Made by a program: the position numbers and the translations under genes. The notes under the pieces were generated by a model. It made no database searches and was not told the origin of the DNA. It saw only the letters and a program-made list of their open reading frames with translations. 40,539 nt of DNA from Gammaproteobacteria bacterium (lineage in GTDB: Bacteria > Pseudomonadota > Gammaproteobacteria > Methylococcales > Methylococcaceae), in NCBI GenBank assembly GCA_009922685.1, contig RFVA01000019.1, positions 1-40,539 of the forward strand. Reading direction: 5' to 3'. Of this stretch, positions 27,505 to 37,101 are shown one piece after another. Numbering within the stretch: the first letter of the stretch is position 1; every line of letters begins with the position of its first letter.

Positions 27505-28977
27505 ATGAAAAAAATTGTTACCCGGGCGCTGATCAGCGTTTCCGATAAGACCGGTCTTTTTGAACTGGCCAGAGGCCTTGACCGACTTGGAATCGAGATC
27601 CTTTCCTCCGGCGGGACCTTCAAGGCCCTCCGTGAAGAAGGGATCACCGCGACTGAAGTCTCTGATCACACCGGCTTTCCAGAAATCATGGGGGGCCGCA
27701 TTAAAACGCTACACCCCCTCATCCACGGCGGCATCCTCGGGCGTCGTGGCACCGATGAAGCCGTGATGGGCGACCATGGAATCCTTCCCATTGATCTGGT
27801 GATCGTCAATCTTTATCCCTTTGAAAAAACGATTGCCGACCCTCAATCCTCCCGTGAAGACGCCATCGAAAACATCGATATCGGTGGCCCAGCGATGATT
27901 CGGGCTGCGGCCAAGAATCATGATGCCGTCGGTGTGCTCATCGATCCTAAGGACTACCACAGAATCCTCAAGGAACTCGAAGAGAATGGCCAAGCACTCT
28001 GCGATAAGACCCGATTTGAGCTTGCAGCCAAGAGCTTCCAGCATACTGCCGCCTATGATCGCTATGGGGAAAACCCCCATCAGGACGGCGCCTTTTACCG
28101 GGAGCTAACACCACCCCGAGGATCCATACCCACCGCGCATCAGGTTCAAGGTAAGGCCCTCTCCTTCAATAACATCGCTGATGCAGATGCGGCCCTTGAG
28201 TGCGTCAAACAATTCGATGAGGTGCCCGCCTGCGTCATCGTGAAGCATGCGAATCCCTGCGGGGTGGCGATCGGTCAAAGTCTTCTCAGGGCTTATCAAA
28301 GGGCCTATGCCACCGACCCCACCTCCGCCTTTGGGGGCATTATTGCCTTCAACGGTGCGCTTGATGCCGAAACGGCCACAGCGATCATCCAGCAACAGTT
28401 TGTGGAGGTGATTCTCGCCCCCGTCATTGAGGAAAGCGCCAAGTTGGTTTTTGCCACGAAACCCAATATTCGTGTCCTTGAGACCGGGACCTGGGACAAG
28501 ACGCCGCCCCCAAGTTGGGACTTCAAACGAATAACAGGCGGACTTCTCCTCCAAAACCTCGACCAAGGGATGGTGGACTCTAGAGACCTTCGGGTCGTGA
28601 CGACCCGAAGCCCCAGTGATCAGGAACTTAACGATCTTCTTTTTGCCTGGAAGGTTGCGAAGTTTGTTAAGTCAAACGCCATCGTCTACGCCAAGGAGGG
28701 ACAAACCATTGGCGTCGGCGCAGGCCAAATGAGCCGGGTCTACTCTGCCCGTATCGCTGCGATCAAAGCGCTAGATGCGGGCCTCAAGGTCAAAGGCTCT
28801 GTGGTGGCATCCGATGCTTTTTTTCCTTTTCGAGATGGGGTCGATTCTGCAGCCGAAGCCGGTGTCACCGCCCTTATCCAGCCCGGCGGATCGGTTCGAG
28901 ATACGGAAGTGATTGAGGCTGCCAACCAATACGGGATGGCCATGGTCTTCACCGGTATGCGGCATTTTCGTCATTAG
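27505..28977 (+). CDS. purH: Bifunctional AICAR transformylase / IMP cyclohydrolase PurH with linker deletion
   Basis: PurH performs the last two steps of IMP synthesis. The N-terminal cyclohydrolase region (about 1-185) has [28 protein letters not shown] and [18 protein letters not shown]. The C-terminal transformylase has [18 protein letters not shown], the catalytic-type [22 protein letters not shown] and the terminal FFPFRDGVD. The protein has 490 residues; E. coli PurH has 529. The gap is local: HTAAYD (ending Asp185) joins directly to RYGENPHQ, and E. coli has 39 residues between these. The frame is kept. The gene follows fis and precedes the GlcF-like gene by 9 bases. Confidence 0.94.
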   Translation: MKKIVTRALISVSDKTGLFELARGLDRLGIEILSSGGTFKALREEGITATEVSDHTGFPEIMGGRIKTLHPLIHGGILGRRGTDEAVMGDHGILPIDLVIVNLYPFEKTIADPQSSREDAIENIDIGGPAMIRAAAKNHDAVGVLIDPKDYHRILKELEENGQALCDKTRFELAAKSFQHTAAYDRYGENPHQDGAFYRELTPPRGSIPTAHQVQGKALSFNNIADADAALECVKQFDEVPACVIVKHANPCGVAIGQSLLRAYQRAYATDPTSAFGGIIAFNGALDAETATAIIQQQFVEVILAPVIEESAKLVFATKPNIRVLETGTWDKTPPPSWDFKRITGGLLLQNLDQGMVDSRDLRVVTTRSPSDQELNDLLFAWKVAKFVKSNAIVYAKEGQTIGVGAGQMSRVYSARIAAIKALDAGLKVKGSVVASDAFFPFRDGVDSAAEAGVTALIQPGGSVRDTEVIEAANQYGMAMVFTGMRHFRH

Positions 28978-28986
28978 GCTACCCCG

Positions 28987-30222
28987 ATGCGTGATTCCGA
29001 CCTCGCCCGCCAAACGGATCTCTGCGTCAAATGTGGATTATGTCTTCCTCACTGCCCGACCTACCTTAAGACCCAGGATGAAAATGAGTCCCCGCGTGGC
29101 CGCCTGTCACTGATTCAAGGCTGGGCCCGCAGCGAACTAGAGGCGGACCAGACCCTTAAGACGCATGTTGATCAATGCCTTCTCTGCAGGGCCTGCGAAA
29201 CGGTCTGTCCTGCCTACGTGCCCTACGGAGAGATTGTCGACCGGTTCAAGGGAGGCACCAGCCACCAGCCGCTGGCACATTCCTTGATCAGCCGCAGTCG
29301 GACATTCCTCATCCGAAAGGCCCTTGATCGAGCCCCGGGGGGAAATCTCGAAACACGGCTGCTGGCCGCTGGACAGTCAAGCCTCTTAAGGCGCTTAGCC
29401 CGCTGGATGGGTTTTGGCGGTCTGATGGAGGGCCTCCCAAAGCCTTTACCGTGGCCTCAAACATCAGCCCGAGGGGAACCCGGAACGGAGCCGGCCGCTG
29501 AGGTTCAGCTTTTTCTAGGATGCACCGCCGGGCTGATGGACCGAGAAACGATACAATCCATTTTGTTGATTTTCGAATACCTAGGGATTCCCGTTTCGAT
29601 CCCTTCAGACCAGACCTGTTGTGGCGCCCTCGACCAGCATCGTGGACAAACTGACCGCGCCCAAAAGGCCATGAGGCAAAACATCGCCGCCTTCTCAAGC
29701 TCGCCGAAAACCCCGCCCATCGTCAGCTTTGCCAGTGGCTGCGGCGCGATGCTCAGCGATTATGAGCGCGTCTTAAAAGAGGAAGGGGCCGCTGCTTTCA
29801 GTCAGCGTTTCAGAGATATCAGTACCTTCCTTAGGGCCACCCCGTGGCCCGAGGATCCTTTGCGCCCGCTCGATCAGACCGTCTGCTTGCATGTCCCCTG
29901 CTCACTCAAAAATGTCCTCCATCAAGAACAAGCGGCCGGTGAGATACTCAAGCGTATCCCTCAGCTGAAGGTCGTCAACCTTCCTTCAAAAACCAAATGT
30001 TGCGGGGCAGCTGGGACCTATATGATCGATTATCCAGAGATGGCGAAGGAGCTCCAGGAGGATGTGATTGAGGCGATCCTCGAAACCGGGGCCAGCGCCT
30101 TCCTAACCTCAAACCCTGGATGCGCGACCCATTTGAGATCGGGTCTAGAAGCCCGGGGCCGGGGCGATATCGAGGTCCTTCATCCGGTCACCCTGATCGC
30201 AAGACAACTCAGAAACACCTAG
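28987..30222 (+). CDS. glcF: GlcF-type Fe-S subunit (glycolate oxidase-like)
   Basis: The 411-residue protein has two ferredoxin clusters, CVKCGLCLPHCP (about 13-24) and CLLCRACETVCP (about 64-75), and two CCG domains: FLGCTAG with CCGALDQH and SGCG, then HVPCSLKN with CCGAAGTY and SNPGCATHL. GlcF carries electrons from the flavin subunits GlcD and GlcE in glycolate oxidation. Neither is in the window, so the partner and substrate are unproven; a lactate or heterodisulfide-type role is possible. It ends at TAG 30220-30222, whose CTAG context also provides the stop of the convergent gene. Confidence 0.85.
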   Translation: MRDSDLARQTDLCVKCGLCLPHCPTYLKTQDENESPRGRLSLIQGWARSELEADQTLKTHVDQCLLCRACETVCPAYVPYGEIVDRFKGGTSHQPLAHSLISRSRTFLIRKALDRAPGGNLETRLLAAGQSSLLRRLARWMGFGGLMEGLPKPLPWPQTSARGEPGTEPAAEVQLFLGCTAGLMDRETIQSILLIFEYLGIPVSIPSDQTCCGALDQHRGQTDRAQKAMRQNIAAFSSSPKTPPIVSFASGCGAMLSDYERVLKEEGAAAFSQRFRDISTFLRATPWPEDPLRPLDQTVCLHVPCSLKNVLHQEQAAGEILKRIPQLKVVNLPSKTKCCGAAGTYMIDYPEMAKELQEDVIEAILETGASAFLTSNPGCATHLRSGLEARGRGDIEVLHPVTLIARQLRNT

Positions 30223-30992
30223 CGAGGAAGGGATCCTCGTTGATCAGGGACCTCGACATCAAAGAGCTTCACCAAATCCTTATAGACCCCACCCCGCTCG
30301 GTATCCCAAAGCGCCTCGTCATTGATTTCAAGAAGCTCGACCAATAGCCTCCTAGCCAGATCCTGTTGATCTTCTCTCAGCAACTGCTGAATCAAGCCGC
30401 GGAGGCGAGCCTCACTGAAGGGGTGGTTCCGATAGGACTCTGTGAGGATGAGCAACGCATCGCTCCCCGAGAGCCTCACCCTCTCTGGAGGCCGCTCCAG
30501 CCGACGCCATAGACCGGCCATCTGATCTTGATTCTGCTTCCAAAGCGCATCGCCAATGGATTGGCAAAGAGCAGCAAACTGATGAATGTTGGATGATAAC
30601 CAACGAAATTTAAGGCAAAGCCCATAGGCTTCTTGGCTGAAATGATCAAAGCGATGCAATCGTTCGATCAGGATCTGCTGACTGCTGGCTTCATGCTGAA
30701 GCCCCCAAAAGACCGTTGGATATAAAAACGATTGGTCGAGATAGCCGTTCAGCGCGTCCATCGAGACGGTCTTCAGATCGCCTTTCGCTGAGGATCTCAT
30801 CAGGTCGCTGAGAGCGTCATCGAAATGCGCCTCATCCCCCCTAGAAAGCGCCATGGTCCTCGAAAAATCATAGACCGCGAGAGGGACTTCCACCTCTCCT
30901 GAAAAGGCTGGCCATGAAAAGCCGCCAGCGATCATCAGGAAGGCGATGCAGACCGGCCTGAAGGGGATGGCCATCTTTAAGAGCGGGGTCAC
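30219..30992 (-). CDS. Exported helical protein of unknown function
   Basis: I do not recognise the family. The start is GTG 30992, which overlaps the TGA of the upstream deacetylase-like gene (GTGA), suggesting coupling; ATG 30974 is an alternative. A signal peptide is clear (IAFLMIAGGFSWPAFSG, about residues 16-32). The rest of the 257 residues is mostly amphipathic helices, with a possible helical-repeat character (several L-x-x-L-L segments such as LRGLIQQLLREDQQDLARRL), and has two cysteines. It is encoded only with the deacetylase-like gene, so the two probably work together in the periplasm. Confidence 0.7.
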   Translation of the reverse strand: MTPLLKMAIPFRPVCIAFLMIAGGFSWPAFSGEVEVPLAVYDFSRTMALSRGDEAHFDDALSDLMRSSAKGDLKTVSMDALNGYLDQSFLYPTVFWGLQHEASSQQILIERLHRFDHFSQEAYGLCLKFRWLSSNIHQFAALCQSIGDALWKQNQDQMAGLWRRLERPPERVRLSGSDALLILTESYRNHPFSEARLRGLIQQLLREDQQDLARRLLVELLEINDEALWDTERGGVYKDLVKLFDVEVPDQRGSLPR

Positions 30993-32935
30993 CGGGCCTG
31001 ATCCTGAACGTCCAGTTGATGGGTCAGGATCGTCACGATTCGATCATAAGGGTCCCGCACCATTCGGCTCGACCAGCCTTTGATCCTTGCTTCACCTAAA
31101 ACCCAGTAACCGATCGAATGGGCGGCCTTCGGCGAACCCTTTGGCAATGGCCAAAGCGGTTTTAATGGTGGCTGAAGCACCATATTCTCCAAATGCCCGG
31201 AAGAGTCCCAAGACGCTTTAATGCGCATCCGTTCCCGGTTGGCTCGCCAATTTGCGATCATCTCGCCTCTTTGGAAAGACACGTCGGTGTCCTCTTTGAA
31301 TCCCTTCAAGGTTTTTTCAACTTCCCCTAAGGCCTCATGGGCGGCGACACCTTCTGGATGCCAAAGCCAAACCTCGGTGAGCCCCCCCATGGAGGATAAT
31401 CGGCCAAAGACCCGGTGCCATTGTTCCACATAGCGGCTATAGCGGGCATAGCGGATGATTTGACGAACAGGTTCAGCCTGGGGCGAGGCGAGAGAGGCCA
31501 TATCGAGCGCGGTCTCAGAATCCAAGCAAAAGTCATCCTTCGCCGTTTTGATGCTGTGTTCAAAGATCGGAACAAACAGCCTTTTTTCAGGCGGCGCATC
31601 AAACCAGGCCGGGGTGATTCGCCAGGGGGTTGCCGTATTCATGCTGTCGCCCACGTGATCGAAAACAAGGCCGATTCCGGCTTTTTGATAAGCCCACCAA
31701 GCGGTACGATCAGAAATCCAGCCATGACTCCTAATCGAGAGGAGGCTCTGACGCTGAAAGGGATAAAAACCCATCCCAAGTAAGGACTGAGACCTCAAGA
31801 GGTCATACAACATGCCCAAGCGCTTGAACCAATACTTTTTCGCCAGCATCACCTTGCCCCTGAGATTATGGATGGATAGCTCCACCTCTTGAGCCTCCTG
31901 ATGAAGATGAGCCATCAAGTCAGGTGATGAGCGGCCCACCGCCCCATCGATATAGAGCGAAAAGGGGACCCCCAAACGCTCCGTCAACTGCACCATTGGC
32001 CAGGTCACGGCATCAGGACCCCCGGACCTTGGATCGTGGACGTCACCGGTCACGATGACCGCATGCGGTTGATCGCCCGGCGCCTCGAACAGTAAGGGAA
32101 TCTGCTGATGATGGAATTCAAAGAGAAGATTAGCCGTCAGCCAGCGCATCAAGGCATGAGCGCTAGAGGCCCCGCTGCAATCAAGGGCTCCCCCTTCAGA
32201 TTCCAGCGAGGGGTAGCATGCCGCCACATCCGCGAGTGAAAATCCAACAAAGAGGACCCGCCCCTTTTGAAGGGGGTGCAAGACCAGTGTAGGAGGGGTT
32301 TGGGGGACCACCAGCCCCACATCCGAGAGATGAAGTTCGGCGCTTTCGGCGAGGACTTCCGAAGGATTAATGGCCTTAAAGGCGACATGATGTCCTAAGC
32401 CTTTCTTTCCGAGCCGAAGGCCATCACCCGCTAAAAGGGGACTTAGAAGAGGAGAATTTTGGATCAATCGGGGATAAAGCCCCATAAGCCCCGGATCCAT
32501 ATGTTCTTGGGAGACCCCGGAGAGCTCAGGGTCGAGAGGTGGCTGCGCCCCATGATCTTTGGAGGGCTCGAACTCAGGGCCAGAAGCCCACAATAAAAGA
32601 CCACCGGCCCGGACCCACGCTTTAAGACGGGAGACGCTCGATGGCGGCAACGCGACCGCATCGACAATCAGGAGATCGGCCTTCGGAAGGGGGGCCTCTG
32701 AGGCCGGATCCCAAACCTCGACCTGAACCCCGCCGCCTCGAAGGACCCAAGACCATTCACGAACCGCGACCTCGCTATCACCAGCGCCTCGTGCCACCGC
32801 GATATGAAGGGGTTCTGAGGCCTGGGTGGGGGCGTTGGGCAAGAGCGCCAAGAGGGCGAACAAAGAGCTAACCAAGAGCGCCATCCGCCCTCGAGAGGGG
32901 CGGCTAAGACTTGAACTTAATCCTTTGATACTCAA
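30989..32935 (-). CDS. Exported protein with divergent polysaccharide-deacetylase-like domain
   Basis: The 648-residue product has a basic N-terminus and signal peptide (to about residue 40, TQASE) if translation starts at TTG 32935. ATG 32884, with GAGG upstream, gives a shorter form lacking the basic residues. Residues about 43-275 look like a flavodoxin- or amidotransferase-like alpha/beta domain (ADLLIVDAV, GGLLLWASG, GRVLFVGFSL) with no catalytic triad visible. Residues about 290-530 resemble a NodB-type deacetylase: VTGDVHD (Asp298, His300, Asp301), VELSIHN (His356), a TPAWF/FVPIFEH segment (His460) and VWLWHPEGV (His526). The second His of the usual HxxxH pair is not evident. Function is inferred from fold only. 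Confidence 0.68.
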   Translation of the reverse strand: MSIKGLSSSLSRPSRGRMALLVSSLFALLALLPNAPTQASEPLHIAVARGAGDSEVAVREWSWVLRGGGVQVEVWDPASEAPLPKADLLIVDAVALPPSSVSRLKAWVRAGGLLLWASGPEFEPSKDHGAQPPLDPELSGVSQEHMDPGLMGLYPRLIQNSPLLSPLLAGDGLRLGKKGLGHHVAFKAINPSEVLAESAELHLSDVGLVVPQTPPTLVLHPLQKGRVLFVGFSLADVAACYPSLESEGGALDCSGASSAHALMRWLTANLLFEFHHQQIPLLFEAPGDQPHAVIVTGDVHDPRSGGPDAVTWPMVQLTERLGVPFSLYIDGAVGRSSPDLMAHLHQEAQEVELSIHNLRGKVMLAKKYWFKRLGMLYDLLRSQSLLGMGFYPFQRQSLLSIRSHGWISDRTAWWAYQKAGIGLVFDHVGDSMNTATPWRITPAWFDAPPEKRLFVPIFEHSIKTAKDDFCLDSETALDMASLASPQAEPVRQIIRYARYSRYVEQWHRVFGRLSSMGGLTEVWLWHPEGVAAHEALGEVEKTLKGFKEDTDVSFQRGEMIANWRANRERMRIKASWDSSGHLENMVLQPPLKPLWPLPKGSPKAAHSIGYWVLGEARIKGWSSRMVRDPYDRIVTILTHQLDVQDQAR

Positions 32936-33050
32936 GGTCAGTCGTTATCGCTCATACCTTTGGGATCAACAAGCAAGAGCTTGGCGCCTGGCAATAAAGG
33001 GCACGCATTGATGAAGCGATCGCCAACACCCATGGTCACTCAGCCCGCCA

Positions 33051-33860
33051 TTAGCGGCGGAGCTTGTAGTTTCTACCGTAGAAGATTTCAGCCATTTCAT
33101 GCTTGAGTTGACGGCCAATAGCTGCGCGCTCATCAGAGGTGAGTGCATCCTTATCGGTATCAAAGAGGTAATTATCGAGCGCAAAATCCTTCAAAATCAT
33201 CTTGGTATGGAAGATGTTTTCTTGATACACATTGACATCAATCATCTGATAGCGCTCTGCCGTCAGATCAGAGATGTAGTTCTGGATCGAGGTGATCTCA
33301 TGATCAATGTAATGCTTCTGACCACTGATATCTCGTGTGAAACCACGAACGCGGTAATCCATAATCACGATATCGGATTCAAAGCTATGAATCAGATAAT
33401 TGAGGGCCTTCAACGGTGAGATCCGTCCGCAGGTCGAGACATCAATGTCCGCTCTAAAGGTACTGATGCCCCCATAGGGATGACTTTCTGGGTAAGTATG
33501 GACCGTGATGTGACTCTTATTGAGATGAGCCACCACGGAGTCGGGCATGGGACCCGGCTCTTCCATATTCCCGACCAGCGATGGCGCCTCGTTACCCTCT
33601 GAGATCAGCATGGTGACACTGGCGCCCTGTGGCTCATAGTCCTGACGGGCGATATTCAGAATCTGCGCACCAATAATGGCGTTAACATCGGTCAAGATCT
33701 GGGTCAGACGCTCCGCGTTATACATTTCATCGATGTACTCGATATAGCGCCGTTGCTGCTGTTCTGTTTTGGCATAGCAGATATCGTAAATATTGAAACT
33801 CAACGACTTGGTCAGATTGTTAAAGCCGTGAAGCTGGATCTTTTCAATTTCCATTGCCAT
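33051..33860 (-). CDS. speD: S-adenosylmethionine decarboxylase proenzyme SpeD
   Basis: SpeD supplies decarboxylated AdoMet for spermidine synthesis. The 269-residue protein is the long gammaproteobacterial class (E. coli 264). The self-cleavage site is intact in [16 protein letters not shown]: cleavage before Ser116 creates the pyruvoyl group. Other conserved parts are [11 protein letters not shown], the Cys in [24 protein letters not shown] and the C-terminal [12 protein letters not shown]. The start could be ATG 33860 or 33854. No speE is adjacent; the SpeE-like gene at 20.9-21.7 kb is a possible partner. It is preceded by 105 bases without a gene. Confidence 0.95.
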   Translation of the reverse strand: MAMEIEKIQLHGFNNLTKSLSFNIYDICYAKTEQQQRRYIEYIDEMYNAERLTQILTDVNAIIGAQILNIARQDYEPQGASVTMLISEGNEAPSLVGNMEEPGPMPDSVVAHLNKSHITVHTYPESHPYGGISTFRADIDVSTCGRISPLKALNYLIHSFESDIVIMDYRVRGFTRDISGQKHYIDHEITSIQNYISDLTAERYQMIDVNVYQENIFHTKMILKDFALDNYLFDTDKDALTSDERAAIGRQLKHEMAEIFYGRNYKLRR

Positions 33861-33965
33861 TTAGATACCCCGATGAAGACCGCTGCTTTTTTTGGTGAGC
33901 CAGTCAGTCAAAGAAAAAACAGTTCGACCCGATAAGGCCGGATTCAGATGTCAAGCCGTGTTCGA

Positions 33966-34385
33966 TCAGACCGGCTCCACCACTTCAAAATCATGTGTGA
34001 TCGTTGCTGTTTTTCCCAGCATAATCGAGGCTGAACAATACTTTTCGGCAGAAAGCCGAACCGCACGCTCAACCTGAGCCTCTGGAAGATGAAAGCCGCT
34101 GATCACAAAATGAAGATGAATCCGGGTGAAAACCTTGGGATCCTCAAGCGCACGCTCCGCCTCGAGTATAGCCTCACAATGAGTCACCTGATGACGTCCC
34201 TTTTTGAGAATGTGAACCACATCGAAACTGGCACACCCCCCCATACCCATTAGTAGCATTTCCATCGGGCGAACGCCAAGATTTCTACCCCCCGACTCCG
34301 GCGGGCCATCCATCACCACGGTATGTCCACTGCCGGATTCCGCCAGATAGAGACCGTTTTCAATCCATTTAACGCGCGCCTTCAT
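33966..34385 (-). CDS. OsmC-family protein (YhfA-like)
   Basis: The 139-residue protein has the OsmC/Ohr fold with its two cysteines in the expected places, MGMGGCASFDVVHILKK (about residue 50) and AEKYCSASIMLGK (about 117). The short N-terminus and the NLGVRPMEMLLMGMGG segment place it nearer YhfA than Ohr. OsmC/Ohr enzymes are thiol peroxidases for organic hydroperoxides; YhfA-type members have no assigned substrate. It lies between prlC and speD on the same strand, with 137 bases of upstream non-coding DNA in which I identify no defined signal. Confidence 0.88.
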   Translation of the reverse strand: MKARVKWIENGLYLAESGSGHTVVMDGPPESGGRNLGVRPMEMLLMGMGGCASFDVVHILKKGRHQVTHCEAILEAERALEDPKVFTRIHLHFVISGFHLPEAQVERAVRLSAEKYCSASIMLGKTATITHDFEVVEPV

Positions 34386-34522
34386 AGGGGCTCTCCGCTC
34401 AAATTAACCCAATAATGTAGCACAGCTCGCTTCATTCATTCGGCGCCAATGTTTGAGACAGAGGACGAAGGGCCCTTGGGAACCCGAAATCAGCCTCCAG
34501 CTAACCGCTCAAGGAAGGGCTC

Positions 34523-36568
34523 TCAAGCGGCCTCGGCGAGGCCGCTATGGCGAAGCAACGCATCCACGGTCGGTTCGCGTCCCCTAAAGGCAACGAAAAG
34601 ATCCATCGCCTTCTGGCTCCCCCCCGTTTCGAGGATGGTTTCAAGAAAACGGCGCCCCGTCTCAGGATCAAACACACCCTGCTCCTCAAACAAGGAAAAG
34701 GCATCACTGGAGAGAACCTCCGCCCATTTGTAGCTGAAATAGCCCGCCGCATATCCTCCCGCGAAAATATGCGAAAAGCTGTGGGGAAACCGATTAAATG
34801 ACGGCGGCCTTACCACCGCGACTTTGGCTCGAACCGATTCGAGTAGGTCATAGACAGAAGTGCTTTGATCGGGATGAAATTCTCGGTGCAATCGAAAATC
34901 GAACAATGCAAACTCAATCTGCCGCAACATCTGCATCCCAGACTGGAAGTTCCTGGCCTCCAGCATCTTCTTCAATAGTTCAGGGGGCAAAGGCTCGCCG
35001 GTCTGGTGATGCGATGAAATAAGGACCAAGGCTTCAGGCTCCCAGCAAAAATTTTCCATAAATTGACTGGGCAGTTCGACGGCATCCCATTCGACGCCAT
35101 GAATGCCTGAAACCCCCAAGTGATCGACCCGGGTCATCATATGCTGAAGACCATGACCAAACTCATGAAACAACGTTTGAACTTCATCATGGCTCAACAA
35201 GGCGGGGCCTCCCGCTGATGGGGGCGTGAAATTACAGATCAAATATGCGACCGGCAACTGGACCCCACCCGGAAGACGACGCCGAGTCACACACGCGTCC
35301 ATCCAGGCCCCCCCTCGTTTTTTAGCCCGCGCATAAAGGTCTAGATAGAACCCGCCTCGAAGGACGCCATCGCGATCTTTGATGTCAAAGTAGGCCACGT
35401 CGGGATGCCAGACATCCACGCCCGTTCGAACATGGATCTCCAATCCAAAAAGCCGCTTGACCACGGCAAAAAGGCCCTCGACCACCTTGGGTGCCGGAAA
35501 GTAGGCCCGCACCTCTTGGTCTGAGAGGTCATACCGGCTCTGTCTCAGTTTTTCAGACGCATAGGTCCAATCCCAAGCATCGGGTTGATCGATCCCCAAG
35601 GTGGAGGTTGCAAACCGGCGAAGCTCCTCGAGATCTTCCTTCGCAGAGGCCATCGAACACTCGGCGAGATGCTCCAGAAAATCAATCACGCGATCAGTCG
35701 ATGGGGCCATCTTCGTCGCCAGTGATAGTTCAGCGAAATTATCGTACCCAAGAAGCTGAGCCTCCTCGTGACGAAGCACCAAGATCTTCTCCATGACCTC
35801 GCTGTTATCCCACTGCCCCGCGCCGGGGCCCTGATCCGAGGCCCTAGTGGCATAGGCCGTGTAAAATTCTCGCCGAAGCTCACGGGAATCGGCGTGGGTC
35901 ATGATCGCTATATAGGAGGGGAAATCGAGGGTAAAAACCCAACCCGAAAGCTCCATGGAGGCGGCCTTTTGCCGGGCCGCTTCTCGAGCAGCCTCCGGAA
36001 TACCCGCGAGCATCGACTCCTCCTCAAGATGACGATGAAAACCCATGGTCGCATCCAACACATGATCTTGGAACGTGCTACCCAGATTTGAAAGTTCAAG
36101 GGCGATCGCCTTGAAGCGGTCTTTCTTTTCAGCGGGCAAGTCAACGCCTGATAATCGAAAGTCGCGAAGGGAATTTTCAATGATTTTTTGTTGGGCCGGC
36201 TCAAACGATTCAAAGTCAGATCCTTCTTTGATGGCGCGATAGGCCTCAAAAAGACGATCGTTCTGGCCCACCTCGGTGGCGTATTCACTCAGGAGAGGCA
36301 AACAATGATTGTAGGCTTCGCGCATCTCATCACTGTTAGCAACCGCATTGAGATGGCTCACCGGTGACCACGCCCGATTCAATCGATCATCGATGTCTTC
36401 GAGTGGCGCGATCAGGGTTTCCCACGTCCTTTGGCCGCCCTCCTGAAGCAGTCGGTCAATCGAGGCACGACTCTCCTCAAGAAGCGCCGTGATGGCGGGG
36501 ACAACATCACTCGGCTTGATTTTAGAAAATGGGGGGAGCGGCGCGACGCCAAGGAGAGGACTAGACAT
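34523..36568 (-). CDS. prlC: Oligopeptidase A (M3 metallopeptidase)
   Basis: PrlC/OpdA is a cytosolic zinc peptidase that degrades peptides, including cleaved signal peptides. From ATG 36568 (MSSPLLGVAPLPPF, the family start) the protein has 681 residues, equal to E. coli PrlC (680). The M3 active site HEFGHGLQH supplies two His ligands and the catalytic Glu (about residues 468-472), with the third ligand Glu in DAVELPSQ (about 498). The KWAEVLSSDAF tail motif near the end is present. The stop codon is preceded by a 9-bp inverted repeat (34526-34546) inside the last codons. Confidence 0.93.
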   Translation of the reverse strand: MSSPLLGVAPLPPFSKIKPSDVVPAITALLEESRASIDRLLQEGGQRTWETLIAPLEDIDDRLNRAWSPVSHLNAVANSDEMREAYNHCLPLLSEYATEVGQNDRLFEAYRAIKEGSDFESFEPAQQKIIENSLRDFRLSGVDLPAEKKDRFKAIALELSNLGSTFQDHVLDATMGFHRHLEEESMLAGIPEAAREAARQKAASMELSGWVFTLDFPSYIAIMTHADSRELRREFYTAYATRASDQGPGAGQWDNSEVMEKILVLRHEEAQLLGYDNFAELSLATKMAPSTDRVIDFLEHLAECSMASAKEDLEELRRFATSTLGIDQPDAWDWTYASEKLRQSRYDLSDQEVRAYFPAPKVVEGLFAVVKRLFGLEIHVRTGVDVWHPDVAYFDIKDRDGVLRGGFYLDLYARAKKRGGAWMDACVTRRRLPGGVQLPVAYLICNFTPPSAGGPALLSHDEVQTLFHEFGHGLQHMMTRVDHLGVSGIHGVEWDAVELPSQFMENFCWEPEALVLISSHHQTGEPLPPELLKKMLEARNFQSGMQMLRQIEFALFDFRLHREFHPDQSTSVYDLLESVRAKVAVVRPPSFNRFPHSFSHIFAGGYAAGYFSYKWAEVLSSDAFSLFEEQGVFDPETGRRFLETILETGGSQKAMDLFVAFRGREPTVDALLRHSGLAEAA

Positions 36569-36666
36569 GGTTCTTGCTTCCAAGGGCAGGGAATAAAGGC
36601 AATAGGACCTTAAGAGAACGGCATTGGTTCAGGCGGCAAGGGGCCAAGACCAGACATCCTGCCCGA

Positions 36667-37101
36667 TCACTCGACCAGTCGCTTGTGCATTTCCAAGATA
36701 TTGCCATCCTCATGACGACAATACGTCACCGAATCCATGAGGGTTCGAATGAGAAAGATACCCCGACCACGCTCAGAGAGACGCTCATTATCTGGGTCCG
36801 GAATCGTCTCAATATCGAAGCCCTGACCATGATCGTAGACCCTAACGCAAAGATCATTCTGCTCGATAAAAATACACACACGAACCGTTTGTTCGACATC
36901 TTCCGCTGTTGAATGCTCGATGGCATTGACCATCGCCTCCGTCAAGACCACATTGAGGTGGTAGGCCAAAGCCTCTCGATCGCCGTCATAATGATCGAGT
37001 GCCCGAGCGACCTCCTCCGCAATATTGCCGATGAGGCTCAGATAGCGTTTCTTGTTGGGAACGACAATGTCGACATGGATATCATCACTACTGGACATCA
37101 T
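36667..37101 (-). CDS. RsbW-type anti-sigma / serine kinase ATPase
   Basis: This protein of about 144 residues is a GHKL ATPase of the RsbW/SpoIIAB kind. The N box is LTEAMVNAIEHS, the G1 box YDHGQGFD and the G2 box GRGIFLI. Such proteins phosphorylate a STAS anti-anti-sigma partner and bind either a sigma factor or another target. The ATGATG start (37101 or 37098) lies in the last codons of the STAS gene, behind GGAGGAGG, so the two are translationally coupled. A longer frame to 37140 exists but has no ribosome binding site. No sigma factor or PP2C phosphatase is in the window. Confidence 0.88.
   Translation of the reverse strand: MMSSSDDIHVDIVVPNKKRYLSLIGNIAEEVARALDHYDGDREALAYHLNVVLTEAMVNAIEHSTAEDVEQTVRVCIFIEQNDLCVRVYDHGQGFDIETIPDPDNERLSERGRGIFLIRTLMDSVTYCRHEDGNILEMHKRLVE

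Noticed and set aside
34526-34546. A 9-bp inverted repeat at the end of prlC as an intrinsic terminator
   Set aside because: It lies within the last codons, before the stop, and no T tract follows on the minus strand.
36526-36546. The possibility that the long prlC frame starts upstream with MEART
   Set aside because: The family start MSSPLLGVAPLPPF aligns at ATG 36568; the five extra codons are not needed.
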